Below are positions 1 through 7,984 of a stretch of DNA of 64,000 bases, piece after piece. How positions within the stretch are numbered: position 1 is the first letter of the stretch; each line of letters opens with the position of its first letter. A model generated the notes under the pieces. It had not been told where the DNA came from, ran no database searches, and saw nothing but the letters and a program-made list of their open reading frames with translations. The translations under genes were made by a program, and so were the position numbers. Source of the stretch: Mycobacterium sp. AZCC_0083 (lineage in GTDB: Bacteria > Actinomycetota > Actinomycetes > Mycobacteriales > Mycobacteriaceae); the NCBI RefSeq assembly GCF_014202335.1, contig NZ_JACHGP010000009.1:334387-398386 (forward strand), given 5' to 3'.

Positions 1-1283
1 TCGACCTTCTCCCCTATGCCGAAGGCGGTAGAAGGAGTAGTCGGGGTGACTAATACGTCGACCTTCTCGTATGCGGCGGCCAGGTCGCGGGCGATCAGCG
101 TACGCACCTTCTGCGCCTGGTTGTAATACGCGTCGTAGTAGCCGGCCGACAGCGCGTAGGTGCCAATCATGATGCGGCGCTTGACCTCTGGGCCGAAACC
201 GGCTGCGCGGGTCAACGCCATCACCTCCTCGGCGCTGTGCGTGCCGTCGTCGCCGACCCGCAGGCCGAAGCGCATGGCGTCGAAGCGCGCCAGGTTGCTC
301 GACACCTCCGACGGCAGGATCAGGTAGTAGGCCGCCATCGAGTAGTCGAAGTGCGGGCAGTCGACCTCGGAGACCTCCGCGCCGAGCGCGGTCAGCTGGT
401 CGACGGCGGCGCTGAACGACGCCAGCACACCCGGCTGGTAGCCCTCACCGCTGCGCAGCTGCTTGACCACACCGATCCGGACGCCCTTCAGGTCACCGCC
501 GGCTCCCGCCCGCGCGGCGCCGACGACGTCGGGCACCTCGGCGTCCACCGACGTCGAGTCACGCGGGTCGTGGCCCGCGATGACCTGATGCAGCAGCGCG
601 GTATCGAGCACCGTGCGAGCACACGGTCCGCCCTGATCCAGCGACGACGCGCAGGCGATCAGCCCGTACCGCGACACCGTGCCGTAGGTCGGTTTGACGC
701 CGACCGTCGCGGTCAACGCGGCGGGCTGACGGATCGACCCGCCGGTGTCGGACCCCATCGCCAGCGGCGCCTGGAAGGCGGCCAGTGCGGCCGCGCTCCC
801 GCCGCCTGAGCCGCCGGGCACCCGGTCGACGTTCCACGGGTTGCGCGTCGGGCCGTAGGCGGAGTTCTCCGTCGAGCTGCCCATCGCGAACTCGTCCATG
901 TTGGTCTTGCCAAGGATCGGGATGCCCGCCGCGCGCAGCCGCTCGGTGACCGTGGCGTCGTACGGCGCGCGCCAGCCTTCGAGGATCTTCGACCCGCACG
1001 TGGTCGGCATGTCGGTGGCGGTGAACACGTCCTTGAGCGCCAGCGGAACCCCGGCCAGCGGGGACGACGGCGGCTCGCCGGCTGCCACCGCTGCATCGAC
1101 CCGGCCCGCCGCGCCGAGCGCCTCGTCGGCGGCAACGTGCAAGAAGGCGTGATACCGGTCGTCGGTGGCGGCGATCTGGTCGAGGTGCGCCTGGGTGACT
1201 TCGGTCGAGGACACCTCCTTGGCCGCGATCTTGGCGGCCAGCGTGGCGGCATCGAAACGAATCAGTTCGGTCATGCCCGTCAT
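1..1283 (-). CDS. gatA: GatA, glutamyl-tRNA(Gln) amidotransferase subunit A (C-terminus cut by window edge)
   Basis: This is the amidase subunit of the GatCAB complex, which converts Glu-tRNA(Gln) to Gln-tRNA(Gln) (and often Asp-tRNA(Asn)) in the cytoplasm. About 427 residues are present and the frame is still open at base 1, so roughly 65-70 C-terminal residues lie outside. The amidase-signature Ser loop (PGGSGGGSAAA) is read near 800-830 and the ALKDV segment holds the catalytic Lys. I chose ATG at 1283 because it forms an ATGA overlap with the gatC stop and has GGGGGAAG about 5 bases upstream; an in-frame ATG at 1274 matches the usual N-terminus equally well. The gene is translationally coupled to gatC. 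Confidence 0.96.
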   Translation of the reverse strand, partial: MTGMTELIRFDAATLAAKIAAKEVSSTEVTQAHLDQIAATDDRYHAFLHVAADEALGAAGRVDAAVAAGEPPSSPLAGVPLALKDVFTATDMPTTCGSKILEGWRAPYDATVTERLRAAGIPILGKTNMDEFAMGSSTENSAYGPTRNPWNVDRVPGGSGGGSAAALAAFQAPLAMGSDTGGSIRQPAALTATVGVKPTYGTVSRYGLIACASSLDQGGPCARTVLDTALLHQVIAGHDPRDSTSVDAEVPDVVGAARAGAGGDLKGVRIGVVKQLRSGEGYQPGVLASFSAAVDQLTALGAEVSEVDCPHFDYSMAAYYLILPSEVSSNLARFDAMRFGLRVGDDGTHSAEEVMALTRAAGFGPEVKRRIMIGTYALSAGYYDAYYNQAQKVRTLIARDLAAAYEKVDVLVTPTTPSTAFGIGEKV

Positions 1284-1579
1284 TCCGCTTCCCCCAGGAT
1301 CCGCGGCACGCCGAAGCGGCCGTCGACGGCCTTTGGCGCGGCGGCCAGCGCCTCGTCCTGAGTCAGGCACGGCGCGACGACGTCGGGCCTCGTCACATTC
1401 ACGTCCTTGAGTGGGTTGTCGGTTGCCTCGACGTCGGTCACGTCGACGGCCTGGATCTGGCTGACGTGGGCCAGGATGGCGTCGAGCTGGCCTGCGAAGC
1501 CGTCGAGCTCGGCGTCGGTCAGGGCCAGCCGGGCCAGCCGCGCCAGGTGGGCGACGTCGTCCTTGGAGATCTGTGACAC
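1280..1579 (-). CDS. gatC: GatC, glutamyl-tRNA(Gln) amidotransferase subunit C
   Basis: This is the small clamp subunit of GatCAB that wraps and stabilises GatA and GatB. The 99-residue product starts MSQISKDDVAHLARLARLAL and ends in the conserved DGRFGVPRIL segment. I chose GTG at 1579 because the family starts MSQIS; a TTG at 1588 would add MFV. Its stop overlaps the gatA start by four bases. The ACT-domain gene is divergent, about 115 bases away. Confidence 0.95.
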   Translation of the reverse strand: MSQISKDDVAHLARLARLALTDAELDGFAGQLDAILAHVSQIQAVDVTDVEATDNPLKDVNVTRPDVVAPCLTQDEALAAAPKAVDGRFGVPRILGEAE

Positions 1580-1694
1580 GACGAACAAGCCTAGTCACGG
1601 CAGCGAACCGGCCTGCGCCGGAGTGCTGCCGACCGCCTCGGGGGCGCATTTCCCGAGTCGCTTCGGTCCGGTACTCCGTGAAACAGTGTTGCGC

Positions 1695-2354
1695 GTGCCT
1701 TCATATCTGCTGCGGGTCCAGCTGGAGGACCGACCAGGCAGCCTCGGCTCGCTCGCCGTGGCACTGGGGTCGGTGGGCGCCGACATCCTGTCCCTCGACG
1801 TGGTCGATCGGGCGTCCGGTTATGCCGTCGACGACCTGGTCGTGGAGCTCCCGGCCGGCGCGATGCCGGACATGCTGATCACGGCGGCCGAGAAGCTGAA
1901 GGGCGTGTACGTCGACAGCATCCGGCCACATACCGGCTTGCTCGAGGCCCATCGCGAGCTCGAGTTGATCGATCACATCGCGGCCGCCGACGGCAAGCTC
2001 CAGAAGCTGAAGGTGCTCGCCGACGAGGCGCCCAAGGTGCTTCGCGTCGGCTGGTGCACGGTGGTCCGGCTGACCGAATCGGGCCTGGAACGCGTCGTCG
2101 GCAGCGGAGGCGCCCCGGAAACGCAGGCCGAGACGGCACCGTGGCTCCCCCTCGAGCACGCCGAGGCCCTCGACGGCACCGCCGAATGGATACCGCAGGT
2201 GTGGCGCGACATGGACACCACGCTGGCCGCAGCGCCGCTGGGCGAGCACCACACCGCGGTCATGCTCGGCCGCCCTGGCGGGCCGGAGTTCCGCCCCTCG
2301 GAGGTGGCCCGGCTGGGTTATCTGGCCGGGATCGTCGCGACCATCATTCGCTGA
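1695..2354 (+). CDS. ACT-domain protein (Rv3013-like)
   Basis: This is a 219-residue protein with an N-terminal ACT domain at about residues 3-75 (SYLLRVQLEDRPGSLGSLAV), the small-molecule sensor fold usually seen on amino-acid enzymes, here without a catalytic domain. The rest shows GAF-like character (VLRVGWCTVVRL, AAPLGEHHTAVMLGRPG) but I cannot name a ligand. The GTG at 1695 matches the M. tuberculosis N-terminus MPSYLLR as I recall it; GTG 1686 and TTG 1689 are also in frame. The gene is divergent from gatC and its last 11 bases overlap the end of ligA on the other strand. Confidence 0.85.
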   Translation: MPSYLLRVQLEDRPGSLGSLAVALGSVGADILSLDVVDRASGYAVDDLVVELPAGAMPDMLITAAEKLKGVYVDSIRPHTGLLEAHRELELIDHIAAADGKLQKLKVLADEAPKVLRVGWCTVVRLTESGLERVVGSGGAPETQAETAPWLPLEHAEALDGTAEWIPQVWRDMDTTLAAAPLGEHHTAVMLGRPGGPEFRPSEVARLGYLAGIVATIIR

Positions 2355-4446
2355 CCTCGGGCACGTCAGACACCTCGGGCACGTCCGGCCCGTTCTCGAG
2401 CAGTTCCCGGAAGCCATCCTCGTCGAGCACGGGCACGCCGAGTTCGATCGCCTTGTCGTACTTCGATCCCGGTGCGTCGCCTGCGACGACGTAGGCGGTC
2501 TTCTTCGACACCGACGCCGCGGCCTTGCCGCCGCGGACCAGGATGGCCTCCTTGGCCTGGTCGCGGGAGAACCCGGTGAGCGACCCGGTCACCACGATCG
2601 ACAGACCCTCCAGCGTGCGTTCGATGCTGGCGTCTCGTTCGTCGGCCATGCGCACGCCTGCCGCACGCCACTTGTCGACGATCGCGCGATGCCAGTCGAC
2701 GGTGAACCACTCGACGACCGCCGCGGCGATGGTGGGGCCGACCCCCTCCGTCGCGGCCAACTGCTCCTCGGAGGCGGCCTCGATGGCATCGAGACTGCCG
2801 AATTCTCCTGCCAATGCCCGCGCCGCGGTGGGCCCGACGTGCCGGATGGACAGCGCGACGAGCACCCGCCAGAGCGCTTGCTGCTTGGCCTTGCCAAGGT
2901 TGGCCAACAGCCGCTTGCCGTTCGCGGTGAGCTCGCCGCCCTTGACGGTGAACAACTCGGTGCGCAGCAGGTCGTCCTCGGTAAGGGTGAAGAGATCGCC
3001 CTCGTCGGTGATCACCCCGGATTGCAGCAGCGCGATGCCAGCCTCGTAGCCGAGCCCCTCGATGTCGAAGGCGCCGCGGCCCGCGACGTGAAACACCCTC
3101 TCCCGCAACTGCGCTGGGCAGCTCCGCGAGTTCGGGCAGCGGATGTCGGCGTCGCCTTCCTTGGCGGGTGCCAGGGTGGTGCCGCACTCGGGACACTCGG
3201 TGGGCATGACGAATTCGCGTTCGGATCCGTCCCGCAGGTCGACGACGGGGCCGAGCACCTCGGGGATGACGTCGCCGGCCTTGCGGATCACCACGGTGTC
3301 GCCGATGAGCACGCCCTTGCGGGTCACTTCCGACGCGTTGTGCAACGTCGCGAGCCCGACCGTGGAGCCGGCGATCTTGACCGGCTCCATGTAGGCGAAC
3401 GGGGTCACGCGCCCGGTGCGGCCGACGTTGACCCGGATGTCGAGCAGCTTGGTGGTGGCCTCCTCGGGCGGATATTTGTAGGCGATCGCCCAGCGTGGGG
3501 CGCGCGAGGTGGCGCCAAGCCTGCGCTGCAGGGCGACGTCGTCGACCTTGACCACCAGACCGTCGATCTCGTGCTCGACGTCGTGCCTGTGCTCGCCCCA
3601 GTAGGTGACCCGCTCAACCACCGCGGCGATGCCCTTGACCTGGGTGGTGTGGTCGGACACCGGCAGTCCCCATGACTTGAGGGCGAGGTAGGCGTCGTGC
3701 AGGGTGGCGGGGCTGAAGCCCTCGGCGTGACCGAGGCCGTGGCAGATCATCCGCAGCTTGCGCCGCGCGGTCACTGCCGGGTTCTTCTGCCGGAGTGATC
3801 CGGCTGCGCTGTTGCGGGGATTGGCGAACGGCGCCTTGCCCTCTGCGACGAGTCCGGCGTTGAGCTCTTCGAAGTCGACCAAGCGGAAGTACACCTCGCC
3901 GCGGACCTCGAGCACCGCGGGCACGGGGTACTTCTTGCTTGGCGTCAACCGTTCGGGCACGTCGGTGATGGTGCGGGCGTTGAGGGTGACGTCCTCGCCG
4001 GTGCGCCCGTCGCCGCGGGTGGCGCCGCGGACGAGCTTGCCGTCGCGGTACACCAGGGCCAGCGCCACGCCGTCGATCTTCAGCTCACACAGGAAGGTGG
4101 CGTCATCGCCGATCTCGCTGGTCAGCCGCGCCGCCCACGTCGACAACTCCTCGGAGGTGAAGACGTTGTCCAGCGACAGCATCCGTTCCAGGTGGTCGGC
4201 GGAGGTGAATTCGGTGGCGAACCCCGCCCCGCCGACGAGCTGGGTCGGCGAATCGGGTGTGCGCAGTTCGGGGTGCTCGGCTTCGAGAGCGGTGAGCTCT
4301 CCGAGCAGCTTGTCGAAGTCGCCGTCGGAGATGACGGGCGCGTCCTTGACGTAGTAGCGGAACTGGTGGCCGCGGACCTCGTCGGCGAGCTCCTGCCACG
4401 CGCGCCGGACGTCCGGCGCGACCGGATCGATGTCGGGTGAGGTCAC
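2344..4446 (-). CDS. ligA: NAD+-dependent DNA ligase LigA
   Basis: This enzyme seals nicks in replication and repair, using NAD+ as adenylate donor. The 700 residues show the full family layout: domain Ia at the N-terminus, the adenylation motif CELKIDG with Lys123 as AMP acceptor, an OB fold, a four-Cys zinc finger (CPECG...CPNSRSCPAQ, about residues 415-440), helix-hairpin-helix repeats (HVGPTAA, TEGVGPTIAAA) and a C-terminal BRCT domain from about residue 615. The C-terminus carries a duplicated DVPEVS peptide from an 18-bp tandem repeat. The 3' end overlaps the convergent ACT gene by 11 bases. In M. tuberculosis the next gene upstream is Rv3015c; here about 10 kb intervenes. Confidence 0.98.
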   Translation of the reverse strand: MTSPDIDPVAPDVRRAWQELADEVRGHQFRYYVKDAPVISDGDFDKLLGELTALEAEHPELRTPDSPTQLVGGAGFATEFTSADHLERMLSLDNVFTSEELSTWAARLTSEIGDDATFLCELKIDGVALALVYRDGKLVRGATRGDGRTGEDVTLNARTITDVPERLTPSKKYPVPAVLEVRGEVYFRLVDFEELNAGLVAEGKAPFANPRNSAAGSLRQKNPAVTARRKLRMICHGLGHAEGFSPATLHDAYLALKSWGLPVSDHTTQVKGIAAVVERVTYWGEHRHDVEHEIDGLVVKVDDVALQRRLGATSRAPRWAIAYKYPPEEATTKLLDIRVNVGRTGRVTPFAYMEPVKIAGSTVGLATLHNASEVTRKGVLIGDTVVIRKAGDVIPEVLGPVVDLRDGSEREFVMPTECPECGTTLAPAKEGDADIRCPNSRSCPAQLRERVFHVAGRGAFDIEGLGYEAGIALLQSGVITDEGDLFTLTEDDLLRTELFTVKGGELTANGKRLLANLGKAKQQALWRVLVALSIRHVGPTAARALAGEFGSLDAIEAASEEQLAATEGVGPTIAAAVVEWFTVDWHRAIVDKWRAAGVRMADERDASIERTLEGLSIVVTGSLTGFSRDQAKEAILVRGGKAAASVSKKTAYVVAGDAPGSKYDKAIELGVPVLDEDGFRELLENGPDVPEVSDVPEVSE

Positions 4447-4490
4447 TCCGGCAGGTTATCGGAGCAGCCCGACACCGCGGGCCGAGTGGT

Positions 4491-5921
4491 TCAGCCGGTG
4501 TACTCGACGAACGTCGCCATTCCGGATTCCAGGTGGTACTCGTTATGACAATGCACGATCCACTTGCCCGGATTGTTGGTGTCGAAGTCCACCTCGACGG
4601 TCGTCATCGGCGGGACGAGCACCGTGTCCTTGCGCGGCCCCGGACCGCCGGGCTGGACAACCTGAAACGTGTGTCCGTGTAAGTGCATGGGGTGAAACAT
4701 CATTGAATTGTTGGCGAACCGCAGCCGCACCCGTTTGCCCGCGTCGACGGCGAGCCCGTCGTTCGGTGGGTCGTACAGCCTGCCGTTGATGGGCCAGGTG
4801 TACCCAGCCAGCGGGCCCGTGAGCTTCAGGTCGAGAACGGTGTCCGGATCACGTTGCGGCAGCACGACATCAGGCGTGGGCGTCAGGGTGGCGGTGTTGA
4901 GCACCTCGGAGGTTCGCAGCGTCTTGACGAACGCGTCGACGTCGACGTTCGCCGGGGCGCCGGCGACGCGGAGATTCAGTTGTGCGTGGCCGTCCTTGCC
5001 CTCCGGTGCGGCGATCAACGGCACCGACGATCCCACGGTGATGATGGCGTCGACCCGCTCGCCCATGCCAAGAATCACCGAACCCGTCCGCTTGGACACC
5101 ACGGGGAAGCCGTCGGTGTGGGTGACGTCGAATTCGGTGCCTGGCACCGCGACCCGGAACGCGGTGTCCGCGCCCGCGTTGATGACGCGCAGTCGAATAC
5201 GTTGGCCGGCACGGTAGTCCACCACCTGGGGATCGGTGGCGGTGCGCCCGTTGATCAGGTAGTAGGGGTAGGTGACGTCGCCTCCGTCGCTGCCGAGCGG
5301 AGCCGTGGGGCTCGACATCGGCCCGTCCATGCTCATCGGTTTCATGCCGGTATTCTTCAGGTTCTCCAGCACCTGGTCCGGTGTGGTGCCCGTGCCGTCG
5401 ATCCAGTCGTCGAGCACCACGACGAGTTCGTCGTCGTAGTCCTTTCCGTCGTCGGGGTTCTCGATGATCAACGGCCCGTACATCCCACGGTCCATCTGGG
5501 TGCCGAAGTGCGAGTGCAGGTAGTAGGTACCCGCGTCGGGTGGGGTGAACTCGTAGGCGAACTTGGCGCCGGGAGCGATGGGAGCTTGGGTCAGGACGGG
5601 CACGCCGTCCATGGCGTTCGGGATGGCCAGTCCGTGCCAATGCACCGTGGTCTGCTGCGGCAGGCCGTTGGTCACCGTCGACCGCAGCTGGTCGCCCTTG
5701 GTGAGCCGAATCTCCTTGGCGGGCAAGGTTCCGGTGTAGGTCCAGGTGCGGACCTTGACACCGCCGAGGTCGACGTCGGTCTCCGACGGGTTCATGTCAG
5801 CCACCACCGTGCGGGCGCGGGAGTCGGGTTTCGCCCCGTCGCCGGCGGGCGACGAACACGCCGCGGCTCCCGCGGCGGCACCCACCGCGGAGAGCACCAG
5901 GAATCCGCGTCGATCGATCAT
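4491..5921 (-). CDS. Tat-exported multicopper oxidase (laccase/MmcO type)
   Basis: This is a 476-residue copper oxidase that couples one-electron oxidation of a substrate (Cu+, Fe2+, phenols or siderophores are options) to reduction of O2 to water outside the membrane. The N-terminus has a twin-arginine motif (DRRGFL), a hydrophobic stretch and Cys22 in a weak lipobox (AAAC). All four copper motifs are present: HWHG (94-97), HSH (136-138), HPMHLHGH (410-417) and HCH-x3-H-x4-M (457-468), giving a type 1 site with axial Met468. A Met-rich loop (MKPMSMDGPM) near residue 195 resembles copper-sensing loops. It lies 45 bases behind the methyltransferase on the same strand, so it may share the IdeR-boxed promoter. 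Confidence 0.93.
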   Translation of the reverse strand: MIDRRGFLVLSAVGAAAGAAACSSPAGDGAKPDSRARTVVADMNPSETDVDLGGVKVRTWTYTGTLPAKEIRLTKGDQLRSTVTNGLPQQTTVHWHGLAIPNAMDGVPVLTQAPIAPGAKFAYEFTPPDAGTYYLHSHFGTQMDRGMYGPLIIENPDDGKDYDDELVVVLDDWIDGTGTTPDQVLENLKNTGMKPMSMDGPMSSPTAPLGSDGGDVTYPYYLINGRTATDPQVVDYRAGQRIRLRVINAGADTAFRVAVPGTEFDVTHTDGFPVVSKRTGSVILGMGERVDAIITVGSSVPLIAAPEGKDGHAQLNLRVAGAPANVDVDAFVKTLRTSEVLNTATLTPTPDVVLPQRDPDTVLDLKLTGPLAGYTWPINGRLYDPPNDGLAVDAGKRVRLRFANNSMMFHPMHLHGHTFQVVQPGGPGPRKDTVLVPPMTTVEVDFDTNNPGKWIVHCHNEYHLESGMATFVEYTG

Positions 5922-5966
5922 GACCCGAGGCTATGCGTAACCGACAACGCCCGCCGCGGACTTGCC

Positions 5967-6572
5967 CTACGGCGCCGGCAGCCGCCGGAAGATCACGATG
6001 TCACGCCATGTCGTGCCCTCCGCCACGTGGAGCTGGAAGCCCTCCGGTTCGGCGAGGTCGCGCAGCGTCTGCACGCTCAAGCGGTCGGGATCGGGGAAGG
6101 ATTCGACGAGGATCAACGAGCCACCGGGGCGCAGGACGCGTGCCAGTTCGCGGATGCATGCGGACTTGTCCGGTACCTCGCCGAGCACCGCCGCCAGGAA
6201 CGCGACGTCGAATTGACCGTCGGGGAACGGGAATCCACGACTCGCGTCGCCTGCGTGATAGCCGACATTGCGGCAGCCGGCGTCCTCGAGATTGTGGCGG
6301 GCCTTGTCGAGCATCTCGGGCTGAATGTCGAACAGGTCGAGCTGCCCCTGCGGTACCCGTCGGGCGATCTCGGTGCTGTAGAAACCGGGCCCCGGACCCA
6401 ACTCGAGCACGCGTTCGGCGCCGGTGAGTGCGAGGCGGTCGACGGCCGCAGCCGGCCGATCGATGAGGCGCCGGATCGGATTGTCCAGGAAGCCTGCCGC
6501 CCAATGCGGATAGGGAAACACCCCAGGCCGTCGGGTCTGTCGAAGCACGGTGTCGAGCCATGTCGTCGGCAT
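5967..6572 (-). CDS. SAM-dependent methyltransferase, probably iron-regulated
   Basis: This is a 201-residue class I methyltransferase. Motif I is VLELGPGPGFYS, the acidic residue after strand 2 is in DLFDIQPEML, motif II is FDVAFLAAVLGEV, and the post-motif is RVLRPGGSLILVE. The substrate is unknown; the UbiE/COQ5-like look suggests a small lipid or quinone. I chose ATG at 6572 because AAAGGAG sits 5 bases upstream; an ATG at 6587 lies upstream of that ribosome site. A 17-of-19 match to the IdeR operator lies directly before the ribosome site, so iron-bound IdeR probably represses it. The multicopper oxidase follows 45 bases downstream. Confidence 0.85.
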   Translation of the reverse strand: MPTTWLDTVLRQTRRPGVFPYPHWAAGFLDNPIRRLIDRPAAAVDRLALTGAERVLELGPGPGFYSTEIARRVPQGQLDLFDIQPEMLDKARHNLEDAGCRNVGYHAGDASRGFPFPDGQFDVAFLAAVLGEVPDKSACIRELARVLRPGGSLILVESFPDPDRLSVQTLRDLAEPEGFQLHVAEGTTWRDIVIFRRLPAP

Positions 6573-6587
6573 GGTTACTCCTTTCAA

Positions 6588-6606
6588 TTAGGTAAGGCTA
6601 GCCTAA
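6588..6606. promoter_or_regulatory. IdeR (DtxR-family) iron box
   Basis: The 19-mer TTAGGTAAGGCTAGCCTAA matches the mycobacterial IdeR consensus TTAGGTTAGGCTAACCTAA at 17 positions. It lies immediately upstream of the ribosome site of the methyltransferase at 6572 and 44 bases before the divergent MmcQ-type gene at 6651. Iron-loaded IdeR binding here would block the methyltransferase promoter, and possibly the other one. Confidence 0.85.
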
Positions 6607-6650
6607 TTGATTTGAGCGCTCCATGGAATGCTCCTCTTTAGGATGCTTGG

Positions 6651-7052
6651 ATGCCGCACCCGATCATGTTTCGCGACGACGATCCCGGCCTGGCCGAACT
6701 GCGCGCGATCGCGCTCGACTTTCCCGAGGCGTTCGAGAAGGTCTCGCACGGGCGGCCGGTGTTCTGCGTGCCGAAGATGTACGCGGTTTACGGCGGCAGC
6801 TGCAAGACGATCAAGCCCGGCGAGATGACCCCGTTTCCGCATTCGGTATTGGTGAAGGCCGACGAGAACGACCGCAAGGCACTCGAGCAGGACCGGCGCT
6901 TCTTCTTCCCCGCCTACATGGGCCCCTACGGATGGCTCGGTCTCGACTTCACCGCCGCGAAGGTGGACTGGGCAGAGGTCAGAGAATTGGTGGACGCCTC
7001 CTACCGGCTGGTCGCACCACGCAAGGCACTCAAGCTGCTCGACGAGCGCTGA
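6651..7052 (+). CDS. MmcQ/YjbR family protein
   Basis: This 133-residue protein has the typical YjbR/MmcQ pattern: an N-terminal helix region (LRAIALDFPEAFEKVSHGRPVF), then CVPKMYAVYGG and a C-terminal PYGWLGLDF...YRLVAPRKAL segment. The fold resembles a CyaY-like or DNA-binding domain and its biochemical role is not established. ATG at 6651 has only a weak TAGGA site upstream. It is divergent from the IdeR-boxed methyltransferase and shares that 78-base intergenic region. Confidence 0.85.
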   Translation: MPHPIMFRDDDPGLAELRAIALDFPEAFEKVSHGRPVFCVPKMYAVYGGSCKTIKPGEMTPFPHSVLVKADENDRKALEQDRRFFFPAYMGPYGWLGLDFTAAKVDWAEVRELVDASYRLVAPRKALKLLDER

Positions 7053-7300
7053 CCCATCCCACTCGCCGGAACCAGCCGGGCAACGCCTCACCGAAGCTGT
7101 CTCATGCGGTGCCGATCAGTGCACCCACCCATGCCGACAGCGCACCAGATAGCCATCGGAAGTTTGCTGAGTGCAGTTCTATAGGGCGCCCGGACTGTCA
7201 GTGGGGGTGCCGATTTGCGAGGATCTCGATCGTATAACCAAACCTGGTCTGGCAACCCCTGAATTGCCGACAATTGATAATTGACGGTCGCGTAGGCCGA

Positions 7301-7576
7301 TCACCTCAATTTGACCAGGTCCGAACAGGGGCGACGGGTCTCGGCAGTCGGCTCCCACCCCTTGGTGGCGAAGTTCGGGCGAGCAATGTCCATCTGGTGC
7401 CCCGCCGGGCACGGGGAGTAGATGGCCATGGTTCTGATGCAGGAGAGGGCCTGGAACCGGCAGATCCGGCCGCGGCCCGCGGACACGCCGACGGCGCTCG
7501 CGACGCATCGGCAGCCGACTTCCACGAACCGGGCGCCACAGCGAACATTGCTGTTGTACCTGATCAATGCGCCCAT
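7301..7576 (-). CDS. possible small cysteine-rich protein (unrecognised)
   Basis: This 91-codon ORF encodes eight cysteines, with motifs GCRC, RICRFQ, SCIRT and YSPCPAGHQM. About 85 per cent of its codons end in G or C by hand count, while second positions are near 60 per cent, which is the pattern of a real gene here. No signal peptide is visible and no clear ribosome site precedes the ATG, which directly follows a stop codon in this frame, so the true N-terminus may be lost or frameshifted. I do not recognise a family. Confidence 0.3.
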   Translation of the reverse strand: MGALIRYNSNVRCGARFVEVGCRCVASAVGVSAGRGRICRFQALSCIRTMAIYSPCPAGHQMDIARPNFATKGWEPTAETRRPCSDLVKLR

Positions 7577-7921
7577 TCAGCGGCCAGCAACCGGGATCGT
7601 CCCAACCACTGTCGCAACCGAGACTGCCGACGGGGATTGCGCGGTAGGCCCGATGATCCATCGCAAACATCATGAGTGCAAGAGCTCAAGGTTCTTACGG
7701 GAAAAAGATCCCTAGTCTGCCATTTCAGTTAATGCGAATACACGGGTCTTCGCCGTGCCCACTTTCGATCACTCCGAATCCCCGCGAACTCGAGAATGAG
7801 GCAGATGTCTTTGCCCGCACACACATAGTTCGGTCCTCCAGCAAAAGAATGGTACTTTCGACCAGCAAACCAATCCGGTGATCGAAACATGGCGGAAAAA
7901 ACTTGCTGAGGAAATCTCTTG

Positions 7922-7946
7922 GTTACCTACCTTTTTCTCAGGTAAC
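7922..7946. promoter_or_regulatory. inverted repeat upstream of the secreted repeat protein
   Basis: GTTACCT (7922-7928) and AGGTAAC (7940-7946) are perfect inverted arms around an 11-base spacer. The repeat lies 38 bases before the ATG at 7985, where a promoter or operator would be expected. The regulator is unknown; a short transcript hairpin is the alternative. Confidence 0.45.
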
Positions 7947-7984
7947 TTTTGCTAGTCGGGTTGATTTTCTAGTAGGGGGTTGCC

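Larger units (their letters stand above)
7053..7984. other. 932-base gene-poor, partly AT-rich gap
   Basis: No confident gene lies between the MmcQ-type gene and the secreted repeat protein. The middle holds one small reverse-strand ORF with good codon bias (7301-7576). The stretch from about 7660 to 7980 is visibly richer in A and T than the rest of the window and ends with an inverted repeat just before the next gene. I see no transposase remnant and no tRNA. Confidence 0.6.

Noticed and set aside
4854..6641. A 595-codon forward ORF over the multicopper oxidase and methyltransferase
   Set aside because: It is antisense to two recognisable genes and has no domain pattern of its own.
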